In this document: positions 1 through 14,400 of the stretch, piece by piece
How positions within the stretch are numbered: the stretch's first letter is position 1
Layout of the letters: each line of letters opens with the position of its first letter
NCBI RefSeq assembly: GCF_052857255.1
Contig: NW_027526504.1
Span: 310,001-374,000, forward strand
Direction of reading: 5' to 3'
DNA from: Amblyomma americanum
Taxonomy: Eukaryota > Arthropoda > Arachnida > Ixodida > Ixodidae
Length of the DNA stretch: 64,000 nucleotides
Program-made: the position numbers and the translations under genes
The notes under the pieces: model-generated
What the model was told of the DNA's origin: nothing
Databases searched by the model: none
What the model saw: the letters and a program-made list of their open reading frames with translations, nothing else

Positions 1-125
1 ACACGCTCGCTAGGGCCACGCACCGGCAGATTACGCCAGGTGTACCCGCCTGCTCGAGACATCACTTTAACGTGTTTATTTCAAGTATAGCACGCGGTTA
101 ACACGCTCGCTAGGGTCACGCACCA

Positions 126-3100
126 GCAGATTACGCCAGGTGTACCCGCCTGCTCGAGACATCACTTTAACGTGTTTATTTCAAGTATAGCACGCGATTA
201 ACACGCTCGCTAGGGCCACGCCCCGGCAGATTACTCCAGGTGTACCCGGCTGGTCGAGACATCACTTTAAAGTGTTTATTTCAAGTATAGCACGCGATTA
301 ACACGCTCGCTAGGGCCACGCCCCGGCAGATTACGCCAGGTGTACCCGCCTGCTCGAGACATCACTTTAAAGTGTTGATTTCAAGTATAGCACGCGATTA
401 ACACGCTCGCTAGGGCCACGCACCGGCAGATTACGCCAGGTGTACCCGCCTTCTCGAGACATCACTTTAAAGTGTTTATTTCAAGTATAGCATGCGATTA
501 ACGCGCTCGCTAGGGCCACGCACCGGCAGATTACGCCAGGTGTACCCGCCTGCTCGAGACATCACTTTAAAGTGTTTATTTCAAGTATAGCACGCGATTA
601 ACACGCTCGCTAGGGGAACGCCCCGGCCGATTACGCCAGGTGTACCCGCCTGCTCGAGACTTCACTTTAAAGTGTTTATTTCAAGTATAGCACGCGATTA
701 ACACGCTCGCTAGGGCCACGCACCGGCAGATTACGCCAGGTGTACCCGCCTGCTCGAGACATTACTTTAAAGTGTTTATTTCAAGCATAACACGCGATTA
801 ACACGCTCGCTAGGGCCACGCACCGGCAGATTACGCCAGGTGTACCCGCCTGCTCGAGACATCATTTTAAGTGTTTATTTCAAGTATAGCACGCGACTAA
901 CACGCTCGCTAGGGCCACGCCCCGGCAGATTACGCCAGGTGTAGCCGCCTGCTCGAGACATCACTTTAACGTGTTTATTTCAAGTATAGCACGCGATTAA
1001 CGCGCTCGCTAGGGCCACGCACCAGCATATTACGCCAGGTGTACCCGCCTGCTCGAGACATCGGTTTAACGTGTTTATTTCAAATATAGCTCGCGATTAA
1101 CACTCTCGCTAGGGCCACGCCCCGGCAGATTACTCCAGGTGTACCCGCCTGCGCGAGACATCACTTTAACGTGTTTATTTCAAGTATAGCACGCGATTAA
1201 CACGCTCGCTAGGGCCATGCACCGGCAGATTACGCCAGGTGTACCCGCCTGCTCGAGACATGACTTTAAAGTGTTTATTTCAAGTGTAGCACGCGATTAA
1301 AACGCTCCCTAGGGCCACGCACCGGCAGATTACGCCAGGTGTACCCGCCTGCTCGAGACATCACTTTAACGTGTTTATTTCAAGTATAGCACGCGATTAA
1401 CACGCTCGCTAGGGCCACGCACCAGCAGATTACGCCAGGTGTACCCGCCTGCTCCAGACATCACTTTAACGTGTTTATTTCAAGTATAGCACGCGATTAA
1501 CACGCTCGCTAGGGCCACGCCCCGGCAGATTACTCCAGGTGTACCCGCCTTGTCGAGACATCACTTTAAAGTGTTTATTTCAAGTATAGCACGCGATTAA
1601 CACGCTCGCTAGGGCCACGCCCCGGCAGATTACGCCAGGTGTACCCGCCTGCTCGAGACATCACTCTAAAGTGTTTATTTCAAGTATAGCACGCGATTAA
1701 CGCGCTTGCTAGGGCCACGCACCGGAAGATTACGCCAGGTGTACCCGCCTGCTCGAGACATCACTTTAAAGTGTTTATTTCAAGTATAGCACGCGATTAA
1801 CACGCTCGCTAGGGCCACGCCCCGGCAGATTACGCCAGGTGTACCCGCCTGCTCGAGACATCACTTTAAAGTGTTTATTTCAAGTATAGCACGCGATTAA
1901 CACGCTCGCTAGGGCCACGCACCGGCAGATTACGCCAGGTGTACCCGCCTGCTCGAGACATCACTTTAACGTGTTTATTTCAAGTATAGCACGCGATTAA
2001 CACGCTCGCTAGGGTTACGCACCAGCAGATTACGCCAGGTGTACCCGCCTGCTCGAGACATCACTTTAACGTGTTTATTTCAAGTATAGCACGCGATTAA
2101 CACGCTCGCTAGGGCCACGCCCCGGCAGATTACTCCAGGTGTACCCGGCTGGTCGAGACATCACTTTAAAGTGTTTATTTCAAGTATAGCACGCGATTAA
2201 CACGCTCGCTAGGGCCACGCCCCGGCAGATTACGCCAGGTGTACCCGCCTGCTCGAGACATCACTTTAAAGTGTTGATTTCAAGTATAGCACGCGATTAA
2301 CACGCTCGCTAGGGCCACGCACCGGCAGATTACGCCAGGTGTACCCGCCTGCTCGAGACATCACTTTAAAGTGTTTATTTCAAGTATAGCATGCGATTAA
2401 CGCGCTCGCTAGGGCCACGCACCGGCAGATTACGCCAAGTGTACCCGCCTGCTCGAGACATCACTTTAAAGTGTTTATTTCAAGTATAGCACGCGATTAA
2501 CACGCTCGCTAGGGGAACGCCCCGGCCGATTACGCCAGGTGTACCCGCCTGCTCGAGACTTCACTTTAAAGTGTTTATTTCAAGTATAGCACGCGATTAA
2601 CACGCTCGCTAGGGCCACGCACCGGCAGATTACGCCAGGTGTACCCGCCTGCTCGAGACATTACTTTAAAGTGTTTATTTCAAGCATAACACGCGATTAA
2701 CACGCTCGCTAGGGCCACGCACCGGCAGATTACGCCAGGTGTACCCGCCTGCTCGAGACATCATTTTAAGTGTTTATTTCAAGTATAGCACTCGACTAAC
2801 ACGCTCGCTAGGGCCACGCCCCGGCAGATTACTCCAGGTGTACCCGCCTGCGCGAGACATCACTTTAACGTTTTTATTTCAAGTATGGCACGCGATTAAC
2901 ACGCTCGTTAGGGCCACGCCCCGGCAGATTACGCCAGGTGTACCCGCCTGCTCGAGACATCACTTTAAAATGTTTATTTCAAGTATAGCACGCGATTAAC
3001 ACGCTCGCTAGGGCCACGCACCGGCAGATTACGCCAGGTGTACCCGCCTGCTCGAGACATCACTTTAACGTGTTTATTTCAAGTATAGCACGCGATTAAC

Positions 3101-5969
3101 ACGCTCGCTAGGGCCACGCCCCGGCAGATTACTCCAGGTGTACCCGGCTGGTCGAGACATCACTTTAAAGTGTTTATTTCAAGTATAGCACGCGATTAAC
3201 ACGCTCGCTAGGGCCACGCCCCGGCAGATTACGCCAGGTGTACCCGCCTGCTCGAGACATCACTTTAAAGTGTTGATTTCAAGTATAGCACGCGATTAAC
3301 ACGCTCGCTAGGGCCACGCACCGGCAGATTACGCCAGGTGTACCCGCCTTCTCGAGACATCACTTTAAAGTGTTTATTTCAAGTATAGCATGCGATTAAC
3401 GCGCTCGCTAGGGCCACGCACCGGCAGATTACGCCAGGTGTACCCGCCTGCTCGAGACATCACTTTAAAGTGTTTATTTCAAGTATAGCACGCGATTAAC
3501 ACGCTCGCTAGGGGAACGCCCCGGCCGATTACGCCAGGTGTACCCGCCTGCTCGAGACTTCACTTTAAAGTGTTTATTTCAAGTATAGCACGCGATTAAC
3601 ACGCTCGCTAGGGCCACGCACCGGCAGATTACGCCAGGTGTACCCGCCTGCTCGAGACATTACTTTAAAGTGTTTATTTCAAGCATAACACGCGATTAAC
3701 ACGCTCGCTAGGGCCACGCACCGGCAGATTACGCCAGGTGTACCCGCCTGCTCGAGACATCATTTTAAGTGTTTATTTCAAGTATAGCACGCGACTAACA
3801 CGCTCGCTAGGGCCACGCCCCGGCAGATTACGCCAGGTGTAGCCGCCTGCTCGAGACATCACTTTAACGTGTTTATTTCAAGTATAGCACGCGATTAACG
3901 CGCTCGCTAGGGCCACGCACCAGCATATTACGCCAGGTGTACCCGCCTGCTCGAGACATCGGTTTAACGTGTTTATTTCAAATATAGCTCGCGATTAACA
4001 CTCTCGCTAGGGCCACGCCCCGGCAGATTACTCCAGGTGTACCCGCCTGCGCGAGACATCACTTTAACGTGTTTATTTCAAGTATAGCACGCGATTAACA
4101 CGCTCGCTAGGGCCATGCACCGGCAGATTACGCCAGGTGTACCCGCCTGCTCGAGACATGACTTTAAAGTGTTTATTTCAAGTGTAGCACGCGATTAAAA
4201 CGCTCCCTAGGGCCACGCACCGGCAGATTACGCCAGGTGTACCCGCCTGCTCGAGACATCACTTTAACGTGTTTATTTCAAGTATAGCACGCGATTAACA
4301 CGCTCGCTAGGGCCACGCACCAGCAGATTACGCCAGGTGTACCCGCCTGCTCCAGACATCACTTTAACGTGTTTATTTCAAGTATAGCACGCGATTAACA
4401 CGCTCGCTAGGGCCACGCCCCGGCAGATTACTCCAGGTGTACCCGCCTTGTCGAGACATCACTTTAAAGTGTTTATTTCAAGTATAGCACGCGATTAACA
4501 CGCTCGCTAGGGCCACGCCCCGGCAGATTACGCCAGGTGTACCCGCCTGCTCGAGACATCACTTTAAAGTGTTTATTTCAAGTATAGCACGCGATTAACG
4601 CGCTTGCTAGGGCCACGCACCGGAAGATTACGCCAGGTGTACCCGCCTGCTCGAGACATCACTTTAAAGTGTTTATTTCAAGTATAGCACGCGATTAACA
4701 CGCTCGCTAGGGCCACGCCCCGGCAGATTACGCCAGGTGTACCCGCCTGCTCGAGACATCACTTTAAAGTGTTTATTTCAAGTATAGCACGCGATTAACA
4801 CGCTCGCTAGGGCCACGCACCGGCAGATTACGCCAGGTGTACCCGCCTGCTCGAGACATCACTTTAACGTGTTTATTTCAAGTATAGCACGCGATTAACA
4901 CGCTCGCTAGGGTTACGCACCAGCAGATTACGCCAGGTGTACCCGCCTGCTCGAGACATCACTTTAACGTGTTTATTTCAAGTATAGCACGCGATTAACA
5001 CGCTCGCTAGGGCCACGCCCCGGCAGATTACTCCAGGTGTACCCGGCTGGTCGAGACATCACTTTAAAGTGTTTATTTCAAGTATAGCACGCGATTAACA
5101 CGCTCGCTAGGGCCACGCCCCGGCAGATTACGCCAGGTGTACCCGCCTGCTCGAGACATCACTTTAAAGTGTTGATTTCAAGTATAGCACGCGATTAACA
5201 CGCTCGCTAGGGCCACGCACCGGCAGATTACGCCAGGTGTACCCGCCTGCTCGAGACATCACTTTAAAGTGTTTATTTCAAGTATAGCATGCGATTAACG
5301 CGCTCGCTAGGGCCACGCACCGGCAGATTACGCCAGGTGTACCCGCCTGCTCGAGACATCACTTTAAAGTGTTTATTTCAAGTATAGCACGCGATTAACA
5401 CGCTCGCTAGGGGAACGCCCCGGCCGATTACGCCAGGTGTACCCGCCTGCTCGAGACTTCACTTTAAAGTGTTTATTTCAAGTATAGCACGCGATTAACA
5501 CGCTCGCTAGGGCCACGCACCGGCAGATTACGCCAGGTGTACCCGCCTGCTCGAGACATTACTTTAAAGTGTTTATTTCAAGCATAACACGCGATTAACA
5601 CGCTCGCTAGGGCCACGCACCGGCAGATTACGCCAGGTGTACCCGCCTGCTCGAGACATCATTTTAAGTGTTTATTTCAAGTATAGCACTCGACTAACAC
5701 GCTCGCTAGGGCCACGCCCCGGCAGATTACTCCAGGTGTACCCGCCTGCGCGAGACATCACTTTAACGTTTTTATTTCAAGTATGGCACGCGATTAACAC
5801 GCTCGTTAGGGCCACGCCCCGGCAGATTACGCCAGGTGTACCCGCCTGCTCGAGACATCACTTTAAAATGTTTATTTCAAGTATAGCACGCGATTAACAC
5901 GCTCGCTAGGGCCACGCACCGGCAGATTACGCCAGGTGTACCCGCCTGCTCGAGACATCACTTTAACGT
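126..5969 (+). repeat. HOR: two tandem copies of a 2898-bp block
   Basis: Bases from about 126 to 3071 match bases about 3024 to 5969 at a constant offset of 2898 bp. Rare landmarks coincide: CGGCTGG at about 246 and 3144, the TTCTCGAG variant at 451 and 3349, and the ACTCGACTAAC variant near 2789 and 5687. One difference seen is CCAAGT near 2436 against CCAGGT near 5334. The block is 29 monomers minus 2 bp. The match ends where the second copy has GTGTCTATTT near 5970. Boundaries are by eye. Confidence 0.9.
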
Positions 5970-8900
5970 GTCTATTTCAAATATAGCACGCGATTAACAC
6001 GCTCGCTAGGGCCACGCCCCGGCAGATTACTCCAGGTGTACCCGCCTGCTCGAGACATCACATTAACGTGTTTATTTCAAGTATAGCACGCGATTAACAC
6101 GCTCGCTAGGGCCACGCCCCGGCAGATTACTCCAGGTGTACCCGCCTGCTCGAGACATCCCTTTAAAGTGTCTCTTTCAAGTATAGCACGCGATTAACAC
6201 GCTCGCTAGGGCCACGCCCCGGCAGATTACGCCAGGTGAACCCGCCTGCTCGAGACATCACTTTAATGTGTTTATTTCAAGTATAGCACGCGATTAACAC
6301 GCTCGCTAGGGCCACGCACCGGCAGATTACGCCAGGTGTACCCGCCTGCTCGAGACATCACTTTAAAGTGTTTATTTCAAGTATAGCACGCGATTAACGC
6401 GCTCGCTAGGGCCATACACCGGCAGATTACGCCAGGTGTACCCGCCTGCTCGAGCCATCACTTTAAAGTCTTTATTTCAAGTATAGCACGCGATTAACAC
6501 GCTCGCTAGGGCCACGCACCGGCAGATTACGCCAGGTGTACCCGCCTGCGCGAGACATCACTTTAACGTGTTATTTCAAGTACAGCACGCGATTAACACA
6601 CTCGCTAGGGCCACGCCCCGGCAGATTACTCCAGGTGAACCCGCCTGCTCGAGACATCACTTTAATGTGTTTATTTCAAGTATAGCACGCGATTAACACG
6701 CTCGCTAGGGCCACGCACCGGCAGATTACTCCAGGTGTACCCGCCTGCTCGAGACATCACTTTAAAGTGTTTATTTCAAGTATAGCACGCGATTAACGCG
6801 CTCGCTAGGGCCACGCACCGGCAGATTACGCCAGGTGTACCCGCCTGCTCAAGACATCAATTTAAAGTGTTTATTTCAAGTATAGCACGCGATTGACACG
6901 CTCGCTAGGGCCACGCACCGGCAGATTACGCCAGGTGTACCCGCCTGCTCGAGACATCACTTTAACGTGTTTATTTCAAGTATAGCACGCGATTAACACG
7001 CTCGCTAGGGCCACGCCACGGCAGATTACTCCAGGTGTACCCGCCTGGTCGAGACATCACTTTAAATTGTTTATTTCAAGTATAGCACGCGATTAACACG
7101 CTCGGTAGGGCCACGCCCCAGCAGATTACGCCAGGTGTACCCGCCTGCTCGAGACATAACTTTAAAGTGTTGATTTCAAGTATGGCACGCGATTAACACG
7201 CTCGCTAGGGCCACGCACCGGCAGATTACGCCAGGTGTACCCGCCTGCTCGAGACATCACTTTAAAGTGTTTATTTCAAGTATAGCACGCGATTAACGCG
7301 CTCGCTAGGGCCACGCACCGGCAGATTACGCCAGGTGTACCCGCCTGCTCGAGACATCACTTTAAAGTGTTTATTTCAAGTATAGCACGCGATTAACACG
7401 CTCGCTTGGGGAACGCCCCGGCCGATTGCGCCAGGTGTACCCGCCTGCTCGAGACTTCACTTTAAAGTGCTTATTTCAAGTATAGCACGCGATTAACACG
7501 CTCGCTAGGGCCACGCACCGGCAGATTACGCCAGGTGTACCCGCCTGCTCGAGACATTACTTTAAAGTGTTTATTTCAAGTATAACACGCGATTAACACG
7601 CTCGCTAGGGCCACGCCCCGGCAGATTACGCCAGGTGTAGCCGCCTGCTCGAGACATCACTTTAACGTGTTTATTTCAAGTATAGCACGCGATTAACGCG
7701 CTCGCTAGGGCCACGCACCAGCATATTACGCCAGGTGTACCCGCCTGCTCGAGACATCGGTTTAACGTGTTTATTTCAAATATAGCTCGCGATTAACACT
7801 CTCGCTAGGGCCACGCCCCGGCAGATTACTCCAGGTGTACCCGCCTGCGCGAGACATCACTTTAACGTGTTTATTTCAAGTATAGCACGCGATTAACACG
7901 CTCGCTAGGGCCATGCACCGGCAGATTACGCCAGGTGTACCCGCCTGCTCGAGACATGACTTTAAAGTGTTTATTTCAAGTGTAGCACGCGATTAAAACG
8001 CTCCCTAGGGCCACGCACCGGCAGATTACGCCAGGTGTACCCGCCTGCTCGAGACATCACTTTAACGTGTTTATTTCAAGTATAGCACGCGATTAACACG
8101 CTCGCTAGGGCCACGCACCAGCAGATTACGCCAGGTGTACCCGCCTGCTCCAGACATCACTTTAACGTGTTTATTTCAAGTATAGCACGCGATTAACACG
8201 CTCGCTAGGGCCACGCCCCGGCAGATTACTCCAGGTGTACCCGCCTTGTCGAGACATCACTTTAAAGTGTTTATTTCAAGTATAGCACGCGATTAACACG
8301 CTCGCTAGGGCCACGCCCCGGCAGATTACGCCAGGTGTACCCGCCTGCTCGAGACATCACTTTAAAGTGTTTATTTCAAGTATAGCACGCGATTAACGCG
8401 CTTGCTAGGGCCACGCACCGGAAGATTACGCCAGGTGTACCCGCCTGCTCGAGACATCACTTTAAAGTGTTTATTTCAAGTATAGCACGCGATTAACACG
8501 CTCGCTAGGGCCACGCCCCGGCAGATTACGCCAGGTGTACCCGCCTGCTCGAGACATCACTTTAAAGTGTTTATTTCAAGTATAGCACGCGATTAACACG
8601 CTCGCTAGGGCCACGCACCGGCAGATTACGCCAGGTGTACCCGCCTGCTCGAGACATCACTTTAACGTGTTTATTTCAAGTATAGCACGCGATTAACACG
8701 CTCGCTAGGGTTACGCACCAGCAGATTACGCCAGGTGTACCCGCCTGCTCGAGACATCACTTTAACGTGTTTATTTCAAGTATAGCACGCGATTAACACG
8801 CTCGCTAGGGCCACGCCCCGGCAGATTACTCCAGGTGTACCCGGCTGGTCGAGACATCACTTTAAAGTGTTTATTTCAAGTATAGCACGCGATTAACACG

Positions 8901-11414
8901 CTCGCTAGGGCCACGCCCCGGCAGATTACGCCAGGTGTACCCGCCTGCTCGAGACATCACTTTAAAGTGTTGATTTCAAGTATAGCACGCGATTAACACG
9001 CTCGCTAGGGCCACGCACCGGCAGATTACGCCAGGTGTACCCGCCTGCTCGAGACATCACTTTAAAGTGTTTATTTCAAGTATAGCATGCGATTAACGCG
9101 CTCGCTAGGGCCACGCACCGGCAGATTACGCCAGGTGTACCCGCCTGCTCGAGACATCACTTTAAAGTGTTTATTTCAAGTATAGCACGCGATTAACACG
9201 CTCGCTAGGGGAACGCCCCGGCCGATTACGCCAGGTGTACCCGCCTGCTCGAGACTTCACTTTAAAGTGTTTATTTCAAGTATAGCACGCGATTAACACG
9301 CTCGCTAGGGCCACGCACCGGCAGATTACGCCAGGTGTACCCGCCTGCTCGAGACATTACTTTAAAGTGTTTATTTCAAGCATAACACGCGATTAACACG
9401 CTCGCTAGGGCCACGCACCGGCAGATTACGCCAGGTGTACCCGCCTGCTCGAGACATCATTTTAAGTGTTTATTTCAAGTATAGCACTCGACTAACACGC
9501 TCGCTAGGGCCACGCCCCGGCAGATTACTCCAGGTGTACCCGCCTGCGCGAGACATCACTTTAACGTTTTTATTTCAAGTATGGCACGCGATTAACACGC
9601 TCGTTAGGGCCACGCCCCGGCAGATTACGCCAGGTGTACCCGCCTGCTCGAGACATCACTTTAAAATGTTTATTTCAAGTATAGCACGCGATTAACACGC
9701 TCGCTAGGGCCACGCACCGGCAGATTACGCCAGGTGTACCCGCCTGCTCGAGACATCACTTTAACGTGTCTATTTCAAATATAGCACGCGATTAACACGC
9801 TCGCTAGGGCCACGCCCCGGCAGATTACTCCAGGTGTACCCGCCTGCTCGAGACATCACATTAACGTGTTTATTTCAAGTATAGCACGCGATTAACACGC
9901 TCGCTAGGGCCACGCCCCGGCAGATTACTCCAGGTGTACCCGCCTGCTCGAGACATCCCTTTAAAGTGTCTCTTTCAAGTATAGCACGCGATTAACACGC
10001 TCGCTAGGGCCACGCCCCGGCAGATTACGCCAGGTGAACCCGCCTGCTCGAGACATCACTTTAATGTGTTTATTTCAAGTATAGCACGCGATTAACACGC
10101 TCGCTAGGGCCACGCACCGGCAGATTACGCCAGGTGTACCCGCCTGCTCGAGACATCACTTTAAAGTGTTTATTTCAAGTATAGCACGCGATTAACGCGC
10201 TCGCTAGGGCCATACACCGGCAGATTACGCCAGGTGTACCCGCCTGCTCGAGCCATCACTTTAAAGTCTTTATTTCAAGTATAGCACGCGATTAACACGC
10301 TCGCTAGGGCCACGCACCGGCAGATTACGCCAGGTGTACCCGCCTGCGCGAGACATCACTTTAACGTGTTATTTCAAGTACAGCACGCGATTAACACACT
10401 CGCTAGGGCCACGCCCCGGCAGATTACTCCAGGTGAACCCGCCTGCTCGAGACATCACTTTAATGTGTTTATTTCAAGTATAGCACGCGATTAACACGCT
10501 CGCTAGGGCCACGCACCGGCAGATTACTCCAGGTGTACCCGCCTGCTCGAGACATCACTTTAAAGTGTTTATTTCAAGTATAGCACGCGATTAACGCGCT
10601 CGCTAGGGCCACGCACCGGCAGATTACGCCAGGTGTACCCGCCTGCTCAAGACATCAATTTAAAGTGTTTATTTCAAGTATAGCACGCGATTGACACGCT
10701 CGCTAGGGCCACGCACCGGCAGATTACGCCAGGTGTACCCGCCTGCTCGAGACATCACTTTAACGTGTTTATTTCAAGTATAGCACGCGATTAACACGCT
10801 CGCTAGGGCCACGCCACGGCAGATTACTCCAGGTGTACCCGCCTGGTCGAGACATCACTTTAAATTGTTTATTTCAAGTATAGCACGCGATTAACACGCT
10901 CGGTAGGGCCACGCCCCAGCAGATTACGCCAGGTGTACCCGCCTGCTCGAGACATAACTTTAAAGTGTTGATTTCAAGTATGGCACGCGATTAACACGCT
11001 CGCTAGGGCCACGCACCGGCAGATTACGCCAGGTGTACCCGCCTGCTCGAGACATCACTTTAAAGTGTTTATTTCAAGTATAGCACGCGATTAACGCGCT
11101 CGCTAGGGCCACGCACCGGCAGATTACGCCAGGTGTACCCGCCTGCTCGAGACATCACTTTAAAGTGTTTATTTCAAGTATAGCACGCGATTAACACGCT
11201 CGCTTGGGGAACGCCCCGGCCGATTGCGCCAGGTGTACCCGCCTGCTCGAGACTTCACTTTAAAGTGCTTATTTCAAGTATAGCACGCGATTAACACGCT
11301 CGCTAGGGCCACGCACCGGCAGATTACGCCAGGTGTACCCGCCTGCTCGAGACATTACTTTAAAGTGTTTATTTCAAGTATAACACGCGATTAACACGCT
11401 CGCTAGGGCCACGC
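3796..11414 (+). repeat. HOR: two tandem copies of a 3798-bp block
   Basis: Bases about 3796-7616 recur at about 7594-11414 at a constant offset of 3798 bp. Landmarks in register include GGTGTAGCCG (3837 and 7635), the CATCGGTTTAACG variant (about 3957 and 7755), GTGTCTCTTT (about 6168 and 9966) and the 1-bp-short CGTGTTATTT monomer. The match ends at a CCCC/CACC difference. The block overlaps the second 2898-bp copy, so successive duplications of different size were laid over one another. Confidence 0.88.
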
Positions 11415-14400
11415 ACCGGCAGATTACGCCAGGTGTACCCGCCTGCTCGAGACATCACTTTAAAGTGTTGATTTCAAGTATGGCACGCGATTAACACGCT
11501 CGCTAGGGCCACGCACCGGCAGATTACGCCAGGTGTACCCGCCTGCTCGAGACATCACTTTAAAGTGTTTATTTCAAGTATAGCACGCGATTAACGCGCT
11601 CGCTAGGGCCACGCACCGGCAGATTACGCCAGGTGTACCCGCCTGCTCGAGACATCACTTTAAAGTGTTTATTTCAAGTATAGCACGCGATTAACACGCT
11701 CGCTTGGGGAACGCCCCGGCCGATTGCGCCAGGTGTACCCGCCTGCTCGAGACTTCACTTTAAAGTGCTTATTTCAAGTATAGCACGCGATTAACACGCT
11801 CGCTAGGGCCACGCACCGGCAGATTACGCCAGGTGTACCCGCCTGCTCGAGACATTACTTTAAAGTGTTTATTTCAAGTATAGCACGCGATTAACACGCT
11901 CGCTAGGGCCACGCCCCGGCAGATTACGCCAGGTGTACCCGCCTGCTCGAGACATCACTTTAAAGTGTTTATTTCAAGTATAGCACGCGATTAACACGCT
12001 CGCTAGGGCCACGCACCGGCAGATTACGCCAGGTGTACCCGCCTGCTCGAGACATCACTTTAAAGTGTTTATTTCAAGTATAGCATGCGATTAACGCGCT
12101 CGCTAGGGCCACGCACCGGCAGATTACGCCAGGTGTACCCGCCTGCTCGAGACATCACTTTAAAGTGTTTATTTCAAGTATAGCACGCGATTAACACGCT
12201 CGCTAGGGGAACGCCCCGGCCGATTACGCCAGGTGTACCCGCCTGCTCGAGACTTCACTTTAAAGTGTTTATTTCAAGTATAGCACGCGATTAACACGCT
12301 CGCTAGGGCCACGCACCGGCAGATTACGCCAGGTGTACCCGCCTGCTCGAGACATTACTTTAAAGTGTTTATTTCAAGCATAACACGCGATTAACACGCT
12401 CGCTAGGGCCACGCACCGGCAGATTACGCCAGGTGTACCCGCCTGCTCGAGACATCATTTTAAGTGTTTATTTCAAGTATAGCACTCGACTAACACGCTC
12501 GCTAGGGCCACGCCCCGGCAGATTACTCCAGGTGTACCCGCCTGCGCGAGACATCACTTTAACGTTTTTATTTCAAGTATGGCACGCGATTAACACGCTC
12601 GTTAGGGCCACGCCCCGGCAGATTACGCCAGGTGTACCCGCCTGCTCGAGACATCACTTTAAAATGTTTATTTCAAGTATAGCACGCGATTAACACGCTC
12701 GCTAGGGCCACGCACCGGCAGATTACGCCAGGTGTACCCGCCTGCTCGAGACATCACTTTAACGTGTCTATTTCAAATATAGCACGCGATTAACACGCTC
12801 GCTAGGGCCACGCCCCGGCAGATTACTCCAGGTGTACCCGCCTGCTCGAGACATCACATTAACGTGTTTATTTCAAGTATAGCACGCGATTAACACGCTC
12901 GCTAGGGCCACGCCCCGGCAGATTACTCCAGGTGTACCCGCCTGCTCGAGACATCCCTTTAAAGTGTCTCTTTCAAGTATAGCACGCGATTAACACGCTC
13001 GCTAGGGCCACGCCCCGGCAGATTACGCCAGGTGAACCCGCCTGCTCGAGACATCACTTTAATGTGTTTATTTCAAGTATAGCACGCGATTAACACGCTC
13101 GCTAGGGCCACGCACCGGCAGATTACGCCAGGTGTACCCGCCTGCTCGAGACATCACTTTAAAGTGTTTATTTCAAGTATAGCACGCGATTAACGCGCTC
13201 GCTAGGGCCATACACCGGCAGATTACGCCAGGTGTACCCGCCTGCTCGAGCCATCACTTTAAAGTCTTTATTTCAAGTATAGCACGCGATTAACACGCTC
13301 GCTAGGGCCACGCACCGGCAGATTACGCCAGGTGTACCCGCCTGCGCGAGACATCACTTTAACGTGTTATTTCAAGTACAGCACGCGATTAACACACTCG
13401 CTAGGGCCACGCCCCGGCAGATTACTCCAGGTGAACCCGCCTGCTCGAGACATCACTTTAATGTGTTTATTTCAAGTATAGCACGCGATTAACACGCTCG
13501 CTAGGGCCACGCACCGGCAGATTACTCCAGGTGTACCCGCCTGCTCGAGACATCACTTTAAAGTGTTTATTTCAAGTATAGCACGCGATTAACGCGCTCG
13601 CTAGGGCCACGCACCGGCAGATTACGCCAGGTGTACCCGCCTGCTCAAGACATCAATTTAAAGTGTTTATTTCAAGTATAGCACGCGATTGACACGCTCG
13701 CTAGGGCCACGCACCGGCAGATTACGCCAGGTGTACCCGCCTGCTCGAGACATCACTTTAACGTGTTTATTTCAAGTATAGCACGCGATTAACACGCTCG
13801 CTAGGGCCACGCCACGGCAGATTACTCCAGGTGTACCCGCCTGGTCGAGACATCACTTTAAATTGTTTATTTCAAGTATAGCACGCGATTAACACGCTCG
13901 GTAGGGCCACGCCCCAGCAGATTACGCCAGGTGTACCCGCCTGCTCGAGACATCACTTTAAAGTGTTGATTTCAAGTATGGCACGCGATTAACACGCTCG
14001 CTAGGGCCACGCACCGGCAGATTACGCCAGGTGTACCCGCCTGCTCGAGACATCACTTTAAAGTGTTTATTTCAAGTATAGCACGCGATTAACCCGCTCG
14101 CTAGGGCCACGCACCGGCAGATTACGCCAGGTGTACCCGCCTGCTCGAGACATCACTTTAAAGTGTTTATTTCAAGTATAGCACGCGATTAACACGCTCG
14201 CTTGGGGAACGCCCCGGCCGATTGCGCCAGGTGTACCCGCCTGCTCGAGACTTCACTTTAAAGTGCTTATTTCAAGTATAGCACGCGATTAACACGCTCG
14301 CTAGGGCCACGCACCGGCAGATTACGCCAGGTGTACCCGCCTGCTCGAGACATTACTTTAAAGTGTTTATTTCAAGTATAACACGCGATTAACACGCTCG

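Noticed and set aside
50..62. RNA polymerase III B-box-like sequence (TGCTCGAGACA) in each monomer
   Set aside because: It shares the TCGANNC core but mismatches at several other positions, and no convincing A box lies at a proper distance upstream. A tRNA-derived origin is not supported.
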